Below are positions 1-8,400 of a stretch of DNA of 64,000 nucleotides, piece after piece; within the stretch, counting starts at the first letter, position 1; each line of letters starts with the position of its first letter. A program made the position numbers and the translations under genes. Below the pieces are notes generated by a model that was given only the letters and a program-made list of their open reading frames with translations, was not told where the DNA came from and searched no databases. Origin of the DNA: Pseudomonadota bacterium (lineage in GTDB: Bacteria; Pseudomonadota; Gammaproteobacteria; Burkholderiales; Ferrovaceae); assembly GCA_021805725.1 (NCBI GenBank), contig JAJZEH010000080.1:27553-91552 (forward strand), read 5' to 3'.

Positions 1-339
1 CCGGTGGCTGACGAGGGTCCGCTGATCGAACACCATCCCGCCTTTCCCCAACGCGTCAATGCGGGTTTCATGGAAGTGGTGAACCGTGCCCATGTCCGCC
101 TGCGCGTCTTTGAACGCGGTGCCGGTGAAACCCTGGCCTGCGGCACGGGCGCCTGCGCCGCCGTGGTAGCGGGCATCACGCGCCACCTGCTGGACCACAC
201 GGTCACGGTCACGACCCGCGGCGGAGATCTCTCAATTACCTGGCAGGGCCCTGGCCATCCCGTGTGGATGACGGGCGATGCCGTCTCCGTATTTACAGGC
301 GAACTCCGCCTTCCCGAATGCTCAGAGGTCACGGCATGA
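1..339 (+). CDS. dapF: Diaminopimelate epimerase, C-terminal part (5' end outside the window)
   Basis: DapF interconverts LL- and meso-diaminopimelate in the cytoplasm, the last-but-one step to lysine and the source of the peptidoglycan cross-linking residue. The reading frame is open from the first base, so only the C-terminal ~112 residues are present. Visible family marks are the segment [11 protein letters not shown] and the catalytic-cysteine motif ACGTGACAA near partial residue 47, followed by the usual GGDLSITW strand. The stop overlaps the start of the downstream DUF484 gene (ATGA, 336-339), so the two are translationally coupled, and xerC follows. The dapF-DUF484-xerC order is common in proteobacteria. 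Identity is secure; the true start cannot be seen. Confidence 0.95.
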   Translation, partial: PVADEGPLIEHHPAFPQRVNAGFMEVVNRAHVRLRVFERGAGETLACGTGACAAVVAGITRHLLDHTVTVTTRGGDLSITWQGPGHPVWMTGDAVSVFTGELRLPECSEVTA

Positions 340-995
340 ATTTGGATGCAGATTCCGTTGCAACCTGGCTCAGGCAGCACCCCGAATTTTTTGAGTCGCA
401 CAGCGCGCTCCTCGCCGACATCAACCTGCCTCATCCCCACGGCACCCACGCCGTCTCCTTGAGCGAACGCCAGATGCAGGCCATGCGCGACAAAAACCGC
501 GCGCTGGAGGCACGCATGAGCGAATTGATCGGCTATGCCGGGGCCAATGACACCACCAGCGGCAAGGTGCATCGCCTTGCGGTCAGCCTGATTGGTGCGC
601 GTTCGATGTCCACCGTGCTGGACATCGTGCACCACCAGCTAAAGGATGATTTTGCCGTGCCTCGCAGCGCCATTCGTTTATGGGGGCTCAAAGAGGATGA
701 CGAGCGCACCGAGTTTGCGCCGGTTCAGGGCGAACTGCGGGAATTCGTGTCGCACATGGAAGCCCCGCATTGCGGTCACCATGCCGTGTACGAAACCAGC
801 CGCTGGTTTGAAGAGGAGGCCCCCAACCTGCGCTCCTTTGCCATGATGCCCCTGCGCGACAGCGTCACCTTTGGCGTCCTGTTGCTGGCCTCGCCTGACG
901 AAAATCGCTTTTATCCGGACATGGGAACCTTCTATCTCAACCGGATTGCCGATCTGGTGGGCGCTGCGCTGCGATCCCAGACCCATGGCCCCTGA
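336..995 (+). CDS. DUF484 family protein (GAF-like fold)
   Basis: This is a 219-residue cytoplasmic protein of the DUF484 family, of unknown biochemical role, almost always encoded between dapF and xerC. The start chosen is the ATG at 336 because it overlaps the dapF stop and gives the typical N-terminus ([19 protein letters not shown]); a longer in-frame extension back to 264 lies inside dapF and is unlikely. Residues about 20-75 look like a coiled helix ([19 protein letters not shown]), and the rest resembles a GAF-like sensor domain. The end overlaps xerC by 11 bases. No catalytic motif is visible. Conserved linkage to xerC suggests a chromosome-dimer or cell-cycle role, which is inference only. 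Confidence 0.9.
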   Translation: MNLDADSVATWLRQHPEFFESHSALLADINLPHPHGTHAVSLSERQMQAMRDKNRALEARMSELIGYAGANDTTSGKVHRLAVSLIGARSMSTVLDIVHHQLKDDFAVPRSAIRLWGLKEDDERTEFAPVQGELREFVSHMEAPHCGHHAVYETSRWFEEEAPNLRSFAMMPLRDSVTFGVLLLASPDENRFYPDMGTFYLNRIADLVGAALRSQTHGP

Positions 996-1869
996 GCAGC
1001 TGCGCACAGCCTATCTGTCCCACCTGAGGGTGGAACGTCGCCTGTCGGCGCACACCGAAAAAAGTTATGGGCGCGACCTCGATCTCCTGCTGCAGCTTGC
1101 GAAAACCCAGAACCTCGGGGCCCTGAGCCCCCACGACATCCGGCGCTACATCTCCACTTTACACGCGCGAGGCCTGTCAGGACGCAGCCTGGGTCGTGCC
1201 CTGTCCGCCTGGCGCGGCTTTTTCAATTACCTGGCGCGGGATCACGGCTTTCGGCATAACCCTTGCGCCGACGTGCGCCCCCCCAAGTCTCCCAAAAAAC
1301 TGCCGCACGCGCTCACCCCGGACGCCGCAGCACAGCTCATGCAGCCTGCTGGCGACGATTTTCTGGCACTGCGCGACCATGCCCTGCTGGAGTTGTTTTA
1401 CTCGTCGGGACTGCGCCTGTCCGAACTTGCGGGACTGAACGTGACCGACGTCAACCGCGCCGACCACTCGGTGGTCGTCACCGGGAAGGGGGCCAAGACC
1501 CGCCTCATCCCGGTGGGCCAGAAGGCGCTGGAAGCGCTGGAGCGCTGGCTGGCGTGCCGGACAGCCGCGGCGGGCAACCATCCAGCCCTGTTTGTCACGC
1601 AAGCCGGAAAACGACTGAGCGGGCGTAGCATCGAGGCCCGCGTGGGCCTGCGCGCGCGTCAACTGGGGCTGGCGGACTCCGTGCATCCGCACGTCCTGCG
1701 CCATTCCTTTGCTTCCCACGTGCTGCAATCCAGCGGCGACCTGCGCGCCGTGCAGGACATGCTGGGACATGCCAGCATCACCTCCACCCAGGTCTACACC
1801 CACCTGGATTTTCAGCACCTGGCCAAGATCTACGATGCGGCCCATCCCCGCGCGCGCCGCAAGGGTTAG
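985..1869 (+). CDS. xerC: Site-specific tyrosine recombinase XerC
   Basis: XerC acts with XerD at dif to resolve chromosome dimers before division. The 294-residue protein has an N-terminal SAM-like core-binding domain (about 1-95) and a C-terminal catalytic domain. The catalytic set is complete: Arg144 (SSGLRLSEL), Lys168 or 171 (TGKGAKTR), His236 and Arg239 (HVLRHSF), His262 (LGHAS) and the nucleophile Tyr271 (VYTHLDF). The ATG at 985 begins inside the DUF484 gene, giving an 11-base overlap; an upstream in-frame extension would lie wholly inside DUF484. The stop overlaps by 4 bases the stop of the convergent TonB receptor gene. Length and motifs fit XerC rather than XerD or a phage integrase, and the dapF linkage supports XerC. 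Confidence 0.95.
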   Translation: MAPEQLRTAYLSHLRVERRLSAHTEKSYGRDLDLLLQLAKTQNLGALSPHDIRRYISTLHARGLSGRSLGRALSAWRGFFNYLARDHGFRHNPCADVRPPKSPKKLPHALTPDAAAQLMQPAGDDFLALRDHALLELFYSSGLRLSELAGLNVTDVNRADHSVVVTGKGAKTRLIPVGQKALEALERWLACRTAAAGNHPALFVTQAGKRLSGRSIEARVGLRARQLGLADSVHPHVLRHSFASHVLQSSGDLRAVQDMLGHASITSTQVYTHLDFQHLAKIYDAAHPRARRKG

Positions 1870-4007
1870 AAGAAGCGGGTCACGCCCACGATGACCGTGC
1901 GCCGCAACCCGTACTGTGGCGCTCCCACGCCGATGCCCGTGCCGTCGCGCAGCTCATAGCTGCGATCAAAGACATTGAGCAGGGTGAGCCGCCCTTCCAG
2001 GTCCCCCCACTCGCCTGCCTTGAACAGGTGGGTTGCGGCCGTGTTCACCGTCACATAAGCCGGCATGGTGCCGGTGTTGGCAAAGCCGTTGCGCATGCCG
2101 CTGCCAAACAACGCATCAGCGCTGAGATTGGCCCAGTCGGTGCGATAGCCCATGCTTCCCGAAAGGGTGTAGCGCTGGTCGTGATCCAGGTACACCCAGT
2201 GGTTGTTGATGTAGTTGAGCACCGCGGGGGTAAAGTTGAACTGCCCCGACTCGATGCCACGACCCTGCGCCCGCCCCACGGCCGCATTGAGCGTGCCCGT
2301 CCAGCGCTCCCGGTGCCAGGTGCCGGAGAGTTCCAGGCCATAGACGCGGCCTTCCTGGTAGTTGAAGTCTGAAAACACCAGCGCGTTGCCAAACTGCCCT
2401 TCGTCGAGCAGATGCTGCACCTTGCGGTAATAGCCATCCACGCTCAGGGTGAACTGATCGGACCACAGGTGCGAGAGCCCCATGTCCAGGTAATCCGAGC
2501 TCTCCGACCTTACCGGGGTGTCGGTCGTCACCTGCGAGGCATTGGTGGTATTGGTAAACAGCCCCACCGTGCGCGTATTGATGAGCCCCGCGGCGGGGGG
2601 TGTGAAGTAACTGCCGAAGCCCGCATGCACCCGGGTGGCGGGCGTCATGTCCACCACCAGGCTGACGCGCGGACTGACCTGGTGCTCGTTGATCAGCATC
2701 GCATTCTGGTCGTAGCGCAGCCCATAATTGAGCGTTGACGAAGGGCTGAGCTTCCACTCGTCCTGCAAAGAGACCCCCCAGAAGTGACTGATGCCACCCG
2801 TGTTGTCGATGATGCCCGTGGGAGCCGTGGACGCCACACCCGTATCGCTCAGCTGGTTGCCTGTACAGACGGAGGAGGGGCCCAGACAATAGACCTGCGA
2901 CTGGTTGTTGGTCAGATAGCGCTCCTGTTGCACCATCAGTCCGGCATGCAACCGGTGCCCCTCGCGCCAGTCCATCCCCGTATCGGTCTGCAGTCCCTGC
3001 GCTTCATTGCGCCGGATGACGTCGTTGCTGACGCCGCTGTAGAACAGATCTCCCAGGGCGGCATCGGGGGTGTAATGCACTTCCGAGAGTCGGTGGTATA
3101 CGGATACCTGGGTGTCCGTCCCGACATTGCCATGGGACTGGTAGCTCGCCACCTCGAACTGATTATGCTCGGATTGCGTGGCATTCAGCGCCAGGGGTGC
3201 GGGTGTGGGCGTCAGTGTGGAACTGCAGCATTGCGGCGAGAGCCCTGGATTGTCGGGAATCTGGAACAGGTTTTGTGATTGCCCGAAGGTCAGGCTCAAC
3301 CGGTCCTGCGGGGTGATGTCGTAGGCAAGAAATCCAAAGCCTTTTCCCTGCCGGGTCTGATCGTGGTACGCGTTGAGGCTATTGGTCGGATTGTCGATGC
3401 CCTGCTGCGAGGTCATCAGCGATCCGGTGAGCGTGTAGCTGAATTTTCCCACCGAGCCATTGGCGATCCCTCCCGTTTCGCCATAGTTGCGACTGCCACC
3501 CTGCACCGAAATTTCCCCGCCGGGCTCCGAACCCGGGCCCCGCGTTTGGATGTCCACGATGCCGGCAGTACGGTAGCCGTATTGGGCCGGCAAAACGCCG
3601 GTCATGACGGTGAGCTTGTCGGCGATGCGGGTGTCCAGCATCTGACCAAACCCGCTCAGGGCCTCCGGAATCATGACGCCGTTGATCCGGTATTGCAGGT
3701 TGCCATGGTCACCGCGCACATGCACCTGGCCAAAGCCGTCCTGCACGATGCCCGGCGCCTGCAACAGCACCTGATTCAGTGGCGTGGCGTTGCCCTGGGG
3801 TAGATGGGCAATATCCGCATCCGAAAACTGGTACTGGGTGCTACCCGAATCGGCTGACTCGCCGCGCGCGCCGTCGATTTTTTTTGAAGTGATGGTGATG
3901 GTCTGGGCCTGTCCGACGGGCTCATCGGATTCGGCCAGGGCCGTGAGGGCCGTGAGGGCCAGCGTCAGGGCGAATGCCGTGCGTGATGATGCGGTGATGC
4001 ATGCCAT
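1866..4007 (-). CDS. TonB-dependent outer-membrane receptor
   Basis: This 713-residue protein is an outer-membrane active-transport receptor powered by TonB-ExbBD. The ATG at 4007 is preferred over an in-frame start 14 codons upstream because GAGGTG lies just before it and a signal peptide follows (about 1-26, ending near ALAESDE). A TonB box (QTITITSK) comes next, then a plug domain (LNQVLLQAPGIVQDGFGQVHVRGD and the mobile GVLPAQYGYRTAGIVDIQT region), then the beta-barrel ending in an aromatic residue (GVTRFF). Cysteine pairs in two predicted extracellular loops (QCCS; YCLGPSSVC) may form disulphides. The gene follows a small His/Cys protein and a MATE gene on the same strand, which suggests uptake of a metal or metal chelate. 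Substrate cannot be read from sequence. Confidence 0.92.
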   Translation of the reverse strand: MACITASSRTAFALTLALTALTALAESDEPVGQAQTITITSKKIDGARGESADSGSTQYQFSDADIAHLPQGNATPLNQVLLQAPGIVQDGFGQVHVRGDHGNLQYRINGVMIPEALSGFGQMLDTRIADKLTVMTGVLPAQYGYRTAGIVDIQTRGPGSEPGGEISVQGGSRNYGETGGIANGSVGKFSYTLTGSLMTSQQGIDNPTNSLNAYHDQTRQGKGFGFLAYDITPQDRLSLTFGQSQNLFQIPDNPGLSPQCCSSTLTPTPAPLALNATQSEHNQFEVASYQSHGNVGTDTQVSVYHRLSEVHYTPDAALGDLFYSGVSNDVIRRNEAQGLQTDTGMDWREGHRLHAGLMVQQERYLTNNQSQVYCLGPSSVCTGNQLSDTGVASTAPTGIIDNTGGISHFWGVSLQDEWKLSPSSTLNYGLRYDQNAMLINEHQVSPRVSLVVDMTPATRVHAGFGSYFTPPAAGLINTRTVGLFTNTTNASQVTTDTPVRSESSDYLDMGLSHLWSDQFTLSVDGYYRKVQHLLDEGQFGNALVFSDFNYQEGRVYGLELSGTWHRERWTGTLNAAVGRAQGRGIESGQFNFTPAVLNYINNHWVYLDHDQRYTLSGSMGYRTDWANLSADALFGSGMRNGFANTGTMPAYVTVNTAATHLFKAGEWGDLEGRLTLLNVFDRSYELRDGTGIGVGAPQYGLRRTVIVGVTRFF

Positions 4008-4031
4008 GAAAAACACCTCGAAACGAAATGG

Positions 4032-4047
4032 GGGAGCGCAGGCTCCC
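4032..4047 (-). other. Intercistronic hairpin between the small envelope protein and the TonB receptor gene
   Basis: Bases 4032-4037 (gggagc) and 4042-4047 (gctccc) form a six-pair stem with a four-base loop in the 48-base spacer between the two genes. No T-run follows on the minus strand, so it is not a typical terminator. It could act as a processing or mRNA-stability element that sets receptor level relative to the upstream gene; this is inference. Confidence 0.35.
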
Positions 4048-4055
4048 ATGATCGG

Positions 4056-4418
4056 TCAAACCAGACGAGGTGAGGCGGGTGGGGCGCGGGACTGGAATCC
4101 CATCGGCTCCCGGGAAACGTTGTGGGGCACCCCGGGCAAAACGAGGAAAGGGGTGGGTCGGGGCGGTTCGCTGGCGAGGATCGCCGAGGTCCCGGCAAAA
4201 CTGGCCAGCGTGAGTGCATCGAAGAGCTGGCAGTTGTGGTCGTCATGGGCCCAGGGCGTTCCTGGGTCCGCATTCTGGAAAAGCTGGGCCAACCGATCGC
4301 CGTGGGCCACGCGGTGCGTCAAGCCGGCGATCTGCGCGCCCAGAAGGCAGGCCAGGGCAAGCGCCATCCATAAATGGCCCCAGGCGGTCTGTCTTCGAAA
4401 TCGATTTAATAGCCCCAT
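4056..4418 (-). CDS. Small membrane/periplasmic protein with His and Cys residues, DUF2946-like
   Basis: I infer a 120-residue protein from the ATG at 4418, two bases after the MATE stop; the open frame continues upstream, but only inside the MATE gene. It has one hydrophobic N-terminal segment (about 17-32, LWMALALACLLGAQIAGL), acting as a signal or anchor, then a polar region with H-x3-H (THRVAH), a cluster DDHNC-LFDALTLA and a C-terminal RAPP. This layout recalls the DUF2946-type proteins often placed beside TonB receptors in betaproteobacteria, though I could not check this by search. The His/Asp/Cys cluster could bind a metal in the periplasm. The context MATE - this gene - TonB receptor suggests one transport unit. 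Function is unknown. Confidence 0.6.
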   Translation of the reverse strand: MGLLNRFRRQTAWGHLWMALALACLLGAQIAGLTHRVAHGDRLAQLFQNADPGTPWAHDDHNCQLFDALTLASFAGTSAILASEPPRPTPFLVLPGVPHNVSREPMGFQSRAPPASPRLV

Positions 4419-4420
4419 GT

Positions 4421-5839
4421 TCAGGTGTGAAACAAGTTGATTTTGCGCCACGCTCCCGAGCGCCAGCGCAGCCAGAGGCCCAGTCCCAGCGCCACAGTGT
4501 ACACCAAAGCCGCCATCCAGCCGCCGATGGCGCCCAGCCCCCATTGGGGCAGGAAGCCAACCCAGCCCATGCCAGGCGGAAAGGTCAGGGCGTGACAGAG
4601 CGGCAAAAAAACCAACCAGGACAGCAACAACAGCAGCCCCGTGGGAAATCGCACGTCGCCCGCACCGCGCAGGCAAAAAGCGCTGGAGAGATTCAATGCA
4701 TCAAAGATCTGGTATCCCGCCGCAATCCAAAGCAGGCGCTGACATAACGCGGTCACGGCGGCGGCGTCGGTGCCCCCGTTGGAGATGAAGGGCGGCACCA
4801 CCCATGCGCCCGCGAGCGCGAGACCCACTCCCAGCAGTCCCATGTAGATCACCGCCATGCGAATGATGACCTGGGCACAACGCATGGCCCAGTCCTTGTC
4901 CCCTGCCCCGATGGATTGCCCCACCAGCGTCGTGCCGGCAAGCGCAATGCCGATGGCCGGAAGATAGGACACCGAGGTCAGCATCATCACGATCTGCGTA
5001 GCCGCTCCGTCCACGGCGCTCAAACGCACTTGCATCAGCTGAAACAGTGCCAGCCCAATGACGTCCATGGCAGGAAAGAGTCCCGTGGGCACGCCCAGCG
5101 CCACCACCCTGCGCACGCCCGTCCAATCGGGTTTCCAGGTATGCCGGGTATCGAATTCGGACTGGAAGCGGCGATCCAGAAACACCGCCAGGGCGAGCAA
5201 TGCCCCCACCCCCAACGCCACGCTGCTGGCGACGGCGGCGCCGGCAATACCGTAGTCCAGCCTGAACATGAAGACTTCATTCAACACGGCATTGGTGAGG
5301 GCCACCACCACCATGTTCCAGAAGGTATAACGCGGACGGCCGATGCCGTTGAAAAAGGAATTGAGGGAATACAGGATGGCCGACACCGATCCGCCCAGCA
5401 TGCGCGGCACCCAGAAGTCAGCGGCGAGCGTCAGCACCTCGGGCTTGAGCCCAAACCAGGACAGGAGTGCCGGACCCTGCCACGCGGCGAGCATGAACAG
5501 GGGGGTGGTCATCAGTCCGCCCCACACGCCGCACCAGGCCGCATGGGCGGCATCGCTACGCCGCCCTGCACCAAAGGCTTGGGCCACCAGGGTCTGCACG
5601 CCCATCCCGACCCCCCCCAGGACCAGAAAAAACACGAAGATCAGGAAATAGCAGGCCCCCACGGCCGCGAGGGCATCCGTGGAGAGGCGTCCGATAAACC
5701 AAGTATCGGTGAGATTGAGCACCACCTGCAGGCTGCTGTTGAGGAACAACGGCAGGGCGAGTGCCGTCACCGCCTTCAGATCCACATGTCGGTTTCCCTG
5801 GGCGTCCAGGCGCACAACCGGCAGCAGGACGTCACCCAC
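4421..5839 (-). CDS. MATE family multidrug/Na+ (or H+) antiporter
   Basis: The product is a 472-residue inner-membrane exporter of the MATE family, which uses a cation gradient to expel cationic drugs or metabolites. About twelve hydrophobic helices are visible, with the N-lobe signature ALPLFLNSSLQVVLNLTDTWFIGRL and the repeat-like C-lobe segment GVPTGLFPAMDVIGLALFQ typical of the family. Translation starts at a GTG (5839) inside the end of the upstream lplT-like gene (8-base overlap), so it is coupled. The stop lies two bases before the start of the small His/Cys protein gene. It is part of the tyrS-lplT-MATE-small protein-TonB receptor string. Substrate is not predictable; NorM-type annotation would be a guess. 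Confidence 0.9.
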   Translation of the reverse strand: MGDVLLPVVRLDAQGNRHVDLKAVTALALPLFLNSSLQVVLNLTDTWFIGRLSTDALAAVGACYFLIFVFFLVLGGVGMGVQTLVAQAFGAGRRSDAAHAAWCGVWGGLMTTPLFMLAAWQGPALLSWFGLKPEVLTLAADFWVPRMLGGSVSAILYSLNSFFNGIGRPRYTFWNMVVVALTNAVLNEVFMFRLDYGIAGAAVASSVALGVGALLALAVFLDRRFQSEFDTRHTWKPDWTGVRRVVALGVPTGLFPAMDVIGLALFQLMQVRLSAVDGAATQIVMMLTSVSYLPAIGIALAGTTLVGQSIGAGDKDWAMRCAQVIIRMAVIYMGLLGVGLALAGAWVVPPFISNGGTDAAAVTALCQRLLWIAAGYQIFDALNLSSAFCLRGAGDVRFPTGLLLLLSWLVFLPLCHALTFPPGMGWVGFLPQWGLGAIGGWMAALVYTVALGLGLWLRWRSGAWRKINLFHT

Positions 5840-7109
5840 GATGCACCAGCATCGGGCTCATCAGCACCATGGTCCCCAGCACCGCGGCATTGAGCACGCC
5901 GGTCCACAGAAACAGTTCGGGAATGGTAAAGCCGTGTGCGAGCACCATCATGGCCAGCAGGGAGGCCGCCACCATGAAGAGGGCATTGAGCATGTTGGTG
6001 GTGCCCATCATGCGGGCGCGCTGCGACTCGTGAGAGCGGGTTTGAATCAAGACGTACAGCGGCACGATGTAGGCTCCGGCACAAAGACCCATCAGCGCCG
6101 TATCGGCCAACACATGCAGCCCGCGAAAACTCTCCACGAAGGCCGGCACATCGTAAGTGCCTGGCCCGGCAACGGTCCCGTGGGCCGTGGCAAGATCCAT
6201 GGCAAAGAGGGTCATGCCCACCCCGCCCAGCGGGATCAGGCCGAGGCCCAGTCGTCCGCGAGCCAGCCCTCCTCCCAGCAAGGACCCCGCCCCCACCGCG
6301 AGGGTCAAAACGGTCCACAGCAGGGTCACTACCGCCTCGGTACCCCCCAGAGTGTCGCGGGTGTAGGCAGGAAACTGGGTCAGGAAGGTGGCGCCATAAA
6401 ACCAGAACCAGGAATTCCCCAGCATGGCCACCAGCACAATGCGGTCCCGGGCCGCTTCACCAAGGTGGCGCCAGGCCTCGCGCACCGGGTTGAAACTGAA
6501 GTGCAGTTCGGGGATGGCGGAGGGCGCTGGAGGAATCTGCCGGCTAAAGCCATAGCCCAGCAGCGCAACCAGGAATACCAGGCCTGCCACCCACCAACGC
6601 CCCGTTTGACCCAGCCCCATCAACAGACCGCCCAGGTTGGTGCCGAGCAGGATGGCCGCAAAGGTACCCATCTCGATCCAGCCATTGGCCTGCATCAACG
6701 CATCGCCAGGCAGATGCTGCGGCAGGAGGGCGAATTTGAGCGGGCCAAAAAAAGTGGAATGGCAGCCCAGCAGGAAAATGACCAGCAGGATCCACCCCAC
6801 CTGGTGCGTGAGCAGGGCCATCGCTCCCACCCCCATCAGTCCGATCTCAAACAACTTGATGAGGCGGATGAGGTGTGCCTTGTCCCATTTGTCGGCGCAT
6901 TCGCCCGCCGTCACGGAAAACAGCAGGAACGGCAGGATGAACAGGGCCGCGATGGCGTTGATCAGGAGTTCAGGGGCGATGCCCGCAAAGGCCTGGCCTT
7001 CAAAGGCCACCATCAGGATGAAGGCGTTCTTGTAGAGGTTGTCGTTGAAGGCGCCGCAAAACTGCGTGGCGAACAACGGGCCAAAGCGGCGCTGCCACAG
7101 CAATCTCAA
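5832..7109 (-). CDS. lplT: Lysophospholipid transporter LplT-like MFS protein
   Basis: This 425-residue major-facilitator protein matches the LplT group, which flips lysophospholipids (mainly lyso-PE) into the inner leaflet for re-acylation. The N-terminus [27 protein letters not shown] and the segment [22 protein letters not shown] are characteristic. Around ten to twelve membrane segments are apparent. The start codon appears to be TTG (7109), nested in the tyrS stop (TTGA), implying translational coupling to tyrS; no better ATG lies near the conserved N-terminus. No acyltransferase domain is fused, unlike Aas-linked versions. It overlaps MATE by 8 bases. The family call is secure; the precise substrate is by homology. 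Confidence 0.85.
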   Translation of the reverse strand: MRLLWQRRFGPLFATQFCGAFNDNLYKNAFILMVAFEGQAFAGIAPELLINAIAALFILPFLLFSVTAGECADKWDKAHLIRLIKLFEIGLMGVGAMALLTHQVGWILLVIFLLGCHSTFFGPLKFALLPQHLPGDALMQANGWIEMGTFAAILLGTNLGGLLMGLGQTGRWWVAGLVFLVALLGYGFSRQIPPAPSAIPELHFSFNPVREAWRHLGEAARDRIVLVAMLGNSWFWFYGATFLTQFPAYTRDTLGGTEAVVTLLWTVLTLAVGAGSLLGGGLARGRLGLGLIPLGGVGMTLFAMDLATAHGTVAGPGTYDVPAFVESFRGLHVLADTALMGLCAGAYIVPLYVLIQTRSHESQRARMMGTTNMLNALFMVAASLLAMMVLAHGFTIPELFLWTGVLNAAVLGTMVLMSPMLVHRG

Positions 7110-8302
7110 CAGCAGACCACTCGCGCAAATTTGCGCTTGCCCACCTGTAGTACGCCGGTCACGCCTGCTTTGAGACAGAGTGCCTTGTCCGATACGCGCT
7201 CTCCGTCGAACTTCACCCCCCCCGCCTCAATCATGCGCAAGGCTTCCGACGTGCTGGCCGTCAGCCCCGATTGCTTCAACACCTGGGCGATGGGCAGTCC
7301 CGCGGCACCCACTGCGAGGGCAATTTCCGGAATGTCTTCGGGGATGGCATTGCCGCGAAAACGCGCTTCAAAATCGGCCAGCGCTTCCCGTGCGGCAGGG
7401 GCCCCATGAAAGCGCGTGACGATTTCCTGGGCCAACCGGACCTTGACGTCGCGCGGGTTGCGTCCCTCATCCACCTCACGCTTCCAGAGCGCCAGCGTAT
7501 CCAGCGACTCGAAGGACAGCAGTTCCAGATAGCGCCACATGAGGGTGTCCGAAATGGACATGAGCTTGCCAAACTGGTCCCTGGGCGCCTCGTTGATACC
7601 GATGAAGTTGTTCATGGACTTGGACATCTTGTTGATGCCGTCGGTCCCTTCCAGAAGCGGCATCGTCAAAATGCACTGCGGGGTCTGACCGTAATGTTTT
7701 TGAAGCTCGCGCCCCATCAACAGGTTGAACTTCTGGTCGGTCCCCCCCAGTTCGAGGTCGGCCTTGAGGGCCACGGAATCGTAGCCCTGCACCAGTGGGT
7801 AGAGAAATTCATGCAAGGCAATGGGTTGCAGTGCCTTGTAGCGTTTGGAAAAGTCATCCCGCTCCAGCATGCGGGCCACGGTATGGGTGGACGCAAGCCT
7901 GATCATGCCCGCCGCCCCCAAAGGGTGCATCCAGGTGGAGTTGAAGGCGATGGTGGTGCGCACGGGGTCCAGAATCCTGAACACCTGTTCCTGATAGGTG
8001 GCCGCGTTGGCGGCAATTTGCTCCGGCGTGAGCGGCGGACGCGTGGCATTGCGCCCGGTGGGATCGCCGATCAGGCCCGTGAAGTCGCCGATCAGAAAAG
8101 TGATGTCGTGGCCCAGATCTTGCAGCGTCTTCAGCTTGTTGATGAGAACGGTATGCCCCAGATGCAAGTCGGGTGCGGTGGGGTCAAACCCCGCCTTGAC
8201 CCGCAGGGGTTGCCCCTTTTGCAGGCGTTCGACCAGTTCAGATTCCGGCAGGATTTCATCGGTGCCGCGTTTGATTTCGTTGAAGGCCTTATCGAAACTC
8301 AT
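7106..8302 (-). CDS. tyrS: Tyrosyl-tRNA synthetase
   Basis: TyrRS charges tRNA-Tyr in the cytoplasm. The 398-residue protein has the class I signatures HLGH (47-50) and KMSKS (225-229). A C-terminal S4-type RNA-binding segment ([25 protein letters not shown]) follows. The HLGH variant and the [12 protein letters not shown] block resemble the second bacterial TyrRS subfamily (TyrZ-like), common in proteobacteria. AAGGA lies nine bases before the ATG. It is the first gene of the leftward string that continues into lplT. It is divergent from the M23 peptidase gene, with about 98 bases between. No T-box-like leader is visible. Confidence 0.97.
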   Translation of the reverse strand: MSFDKAFNEIKRGTDEILPESELVERLQKGQPLRVKAGFDPTAPDLHLGHTVLINKLKTLQDLGHDITFLIGDFTGLIGDPTGRNATRPPLTPEQIAANAATYQEQVFRILDPVRTTIAFNSTWMHPLGAAGMIRLASTHTVARMLERDDFSKRYKALQPIALHEFLYPLVQGYDSVALKADLELGGTDQKFNLLMGRELQKHYGQTPQCILTMPLLEGTDGINKMSKSMNNFIGINEAPRDQFGKLMSISDTLMWRYLELLSFESLDTLALWKREVDEGRNPRDVKVRLAQEIVTRFHGAPAAREALADFEARFRGNAIPEDIPEIALAVGAAGLPIAQVLKQSGLTASTSEALRMIEAGGVKFDGERVSDKALCLKAGVTGVLQVGKRKFARVVCC

Positions 8303-8364
8303 CGCGCCGATCCTTGATAAAAAAAGCGGAAAATTTTTCTTACACCTTGATATTGCATGGGAAT

Positions 8365-8393
8365 TTGTGATGAACCCTGGTTTCTGCTAGACT
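8365..8393 (+). promoter_or_regulatory. Sigma-70-type promoter for the M23 peptidase gene
   Basis: TTGTGA (8365-8370) is separated by 17 bases from TAGACT (8388-8393), which is preceded by the extended -10 dinucleotide TG (tgcTAGACT). Transcription would begin around 8400, almost at the ATG at 8401, so the mRNA could be leaderless or the real start could be further in. Confidence 0.55.
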
Positions 8394-8400
8394 CGACGCG

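Noticed and set aside
5679..7409. 576-residue open frame on the plus strand
   Set aside because: It lies entirely opposite the MATE, LplT and tyrS genes, is rich in His/Gln/Arg as expected of an antisense frame in GC-rich DNA, and shows no domain.
8303..8364. T-box or other leader element upstream of tyrS
   Set aside because: The leader is too short and lacks T-box motifs; T-boxes are also not expected in proteobacteria.
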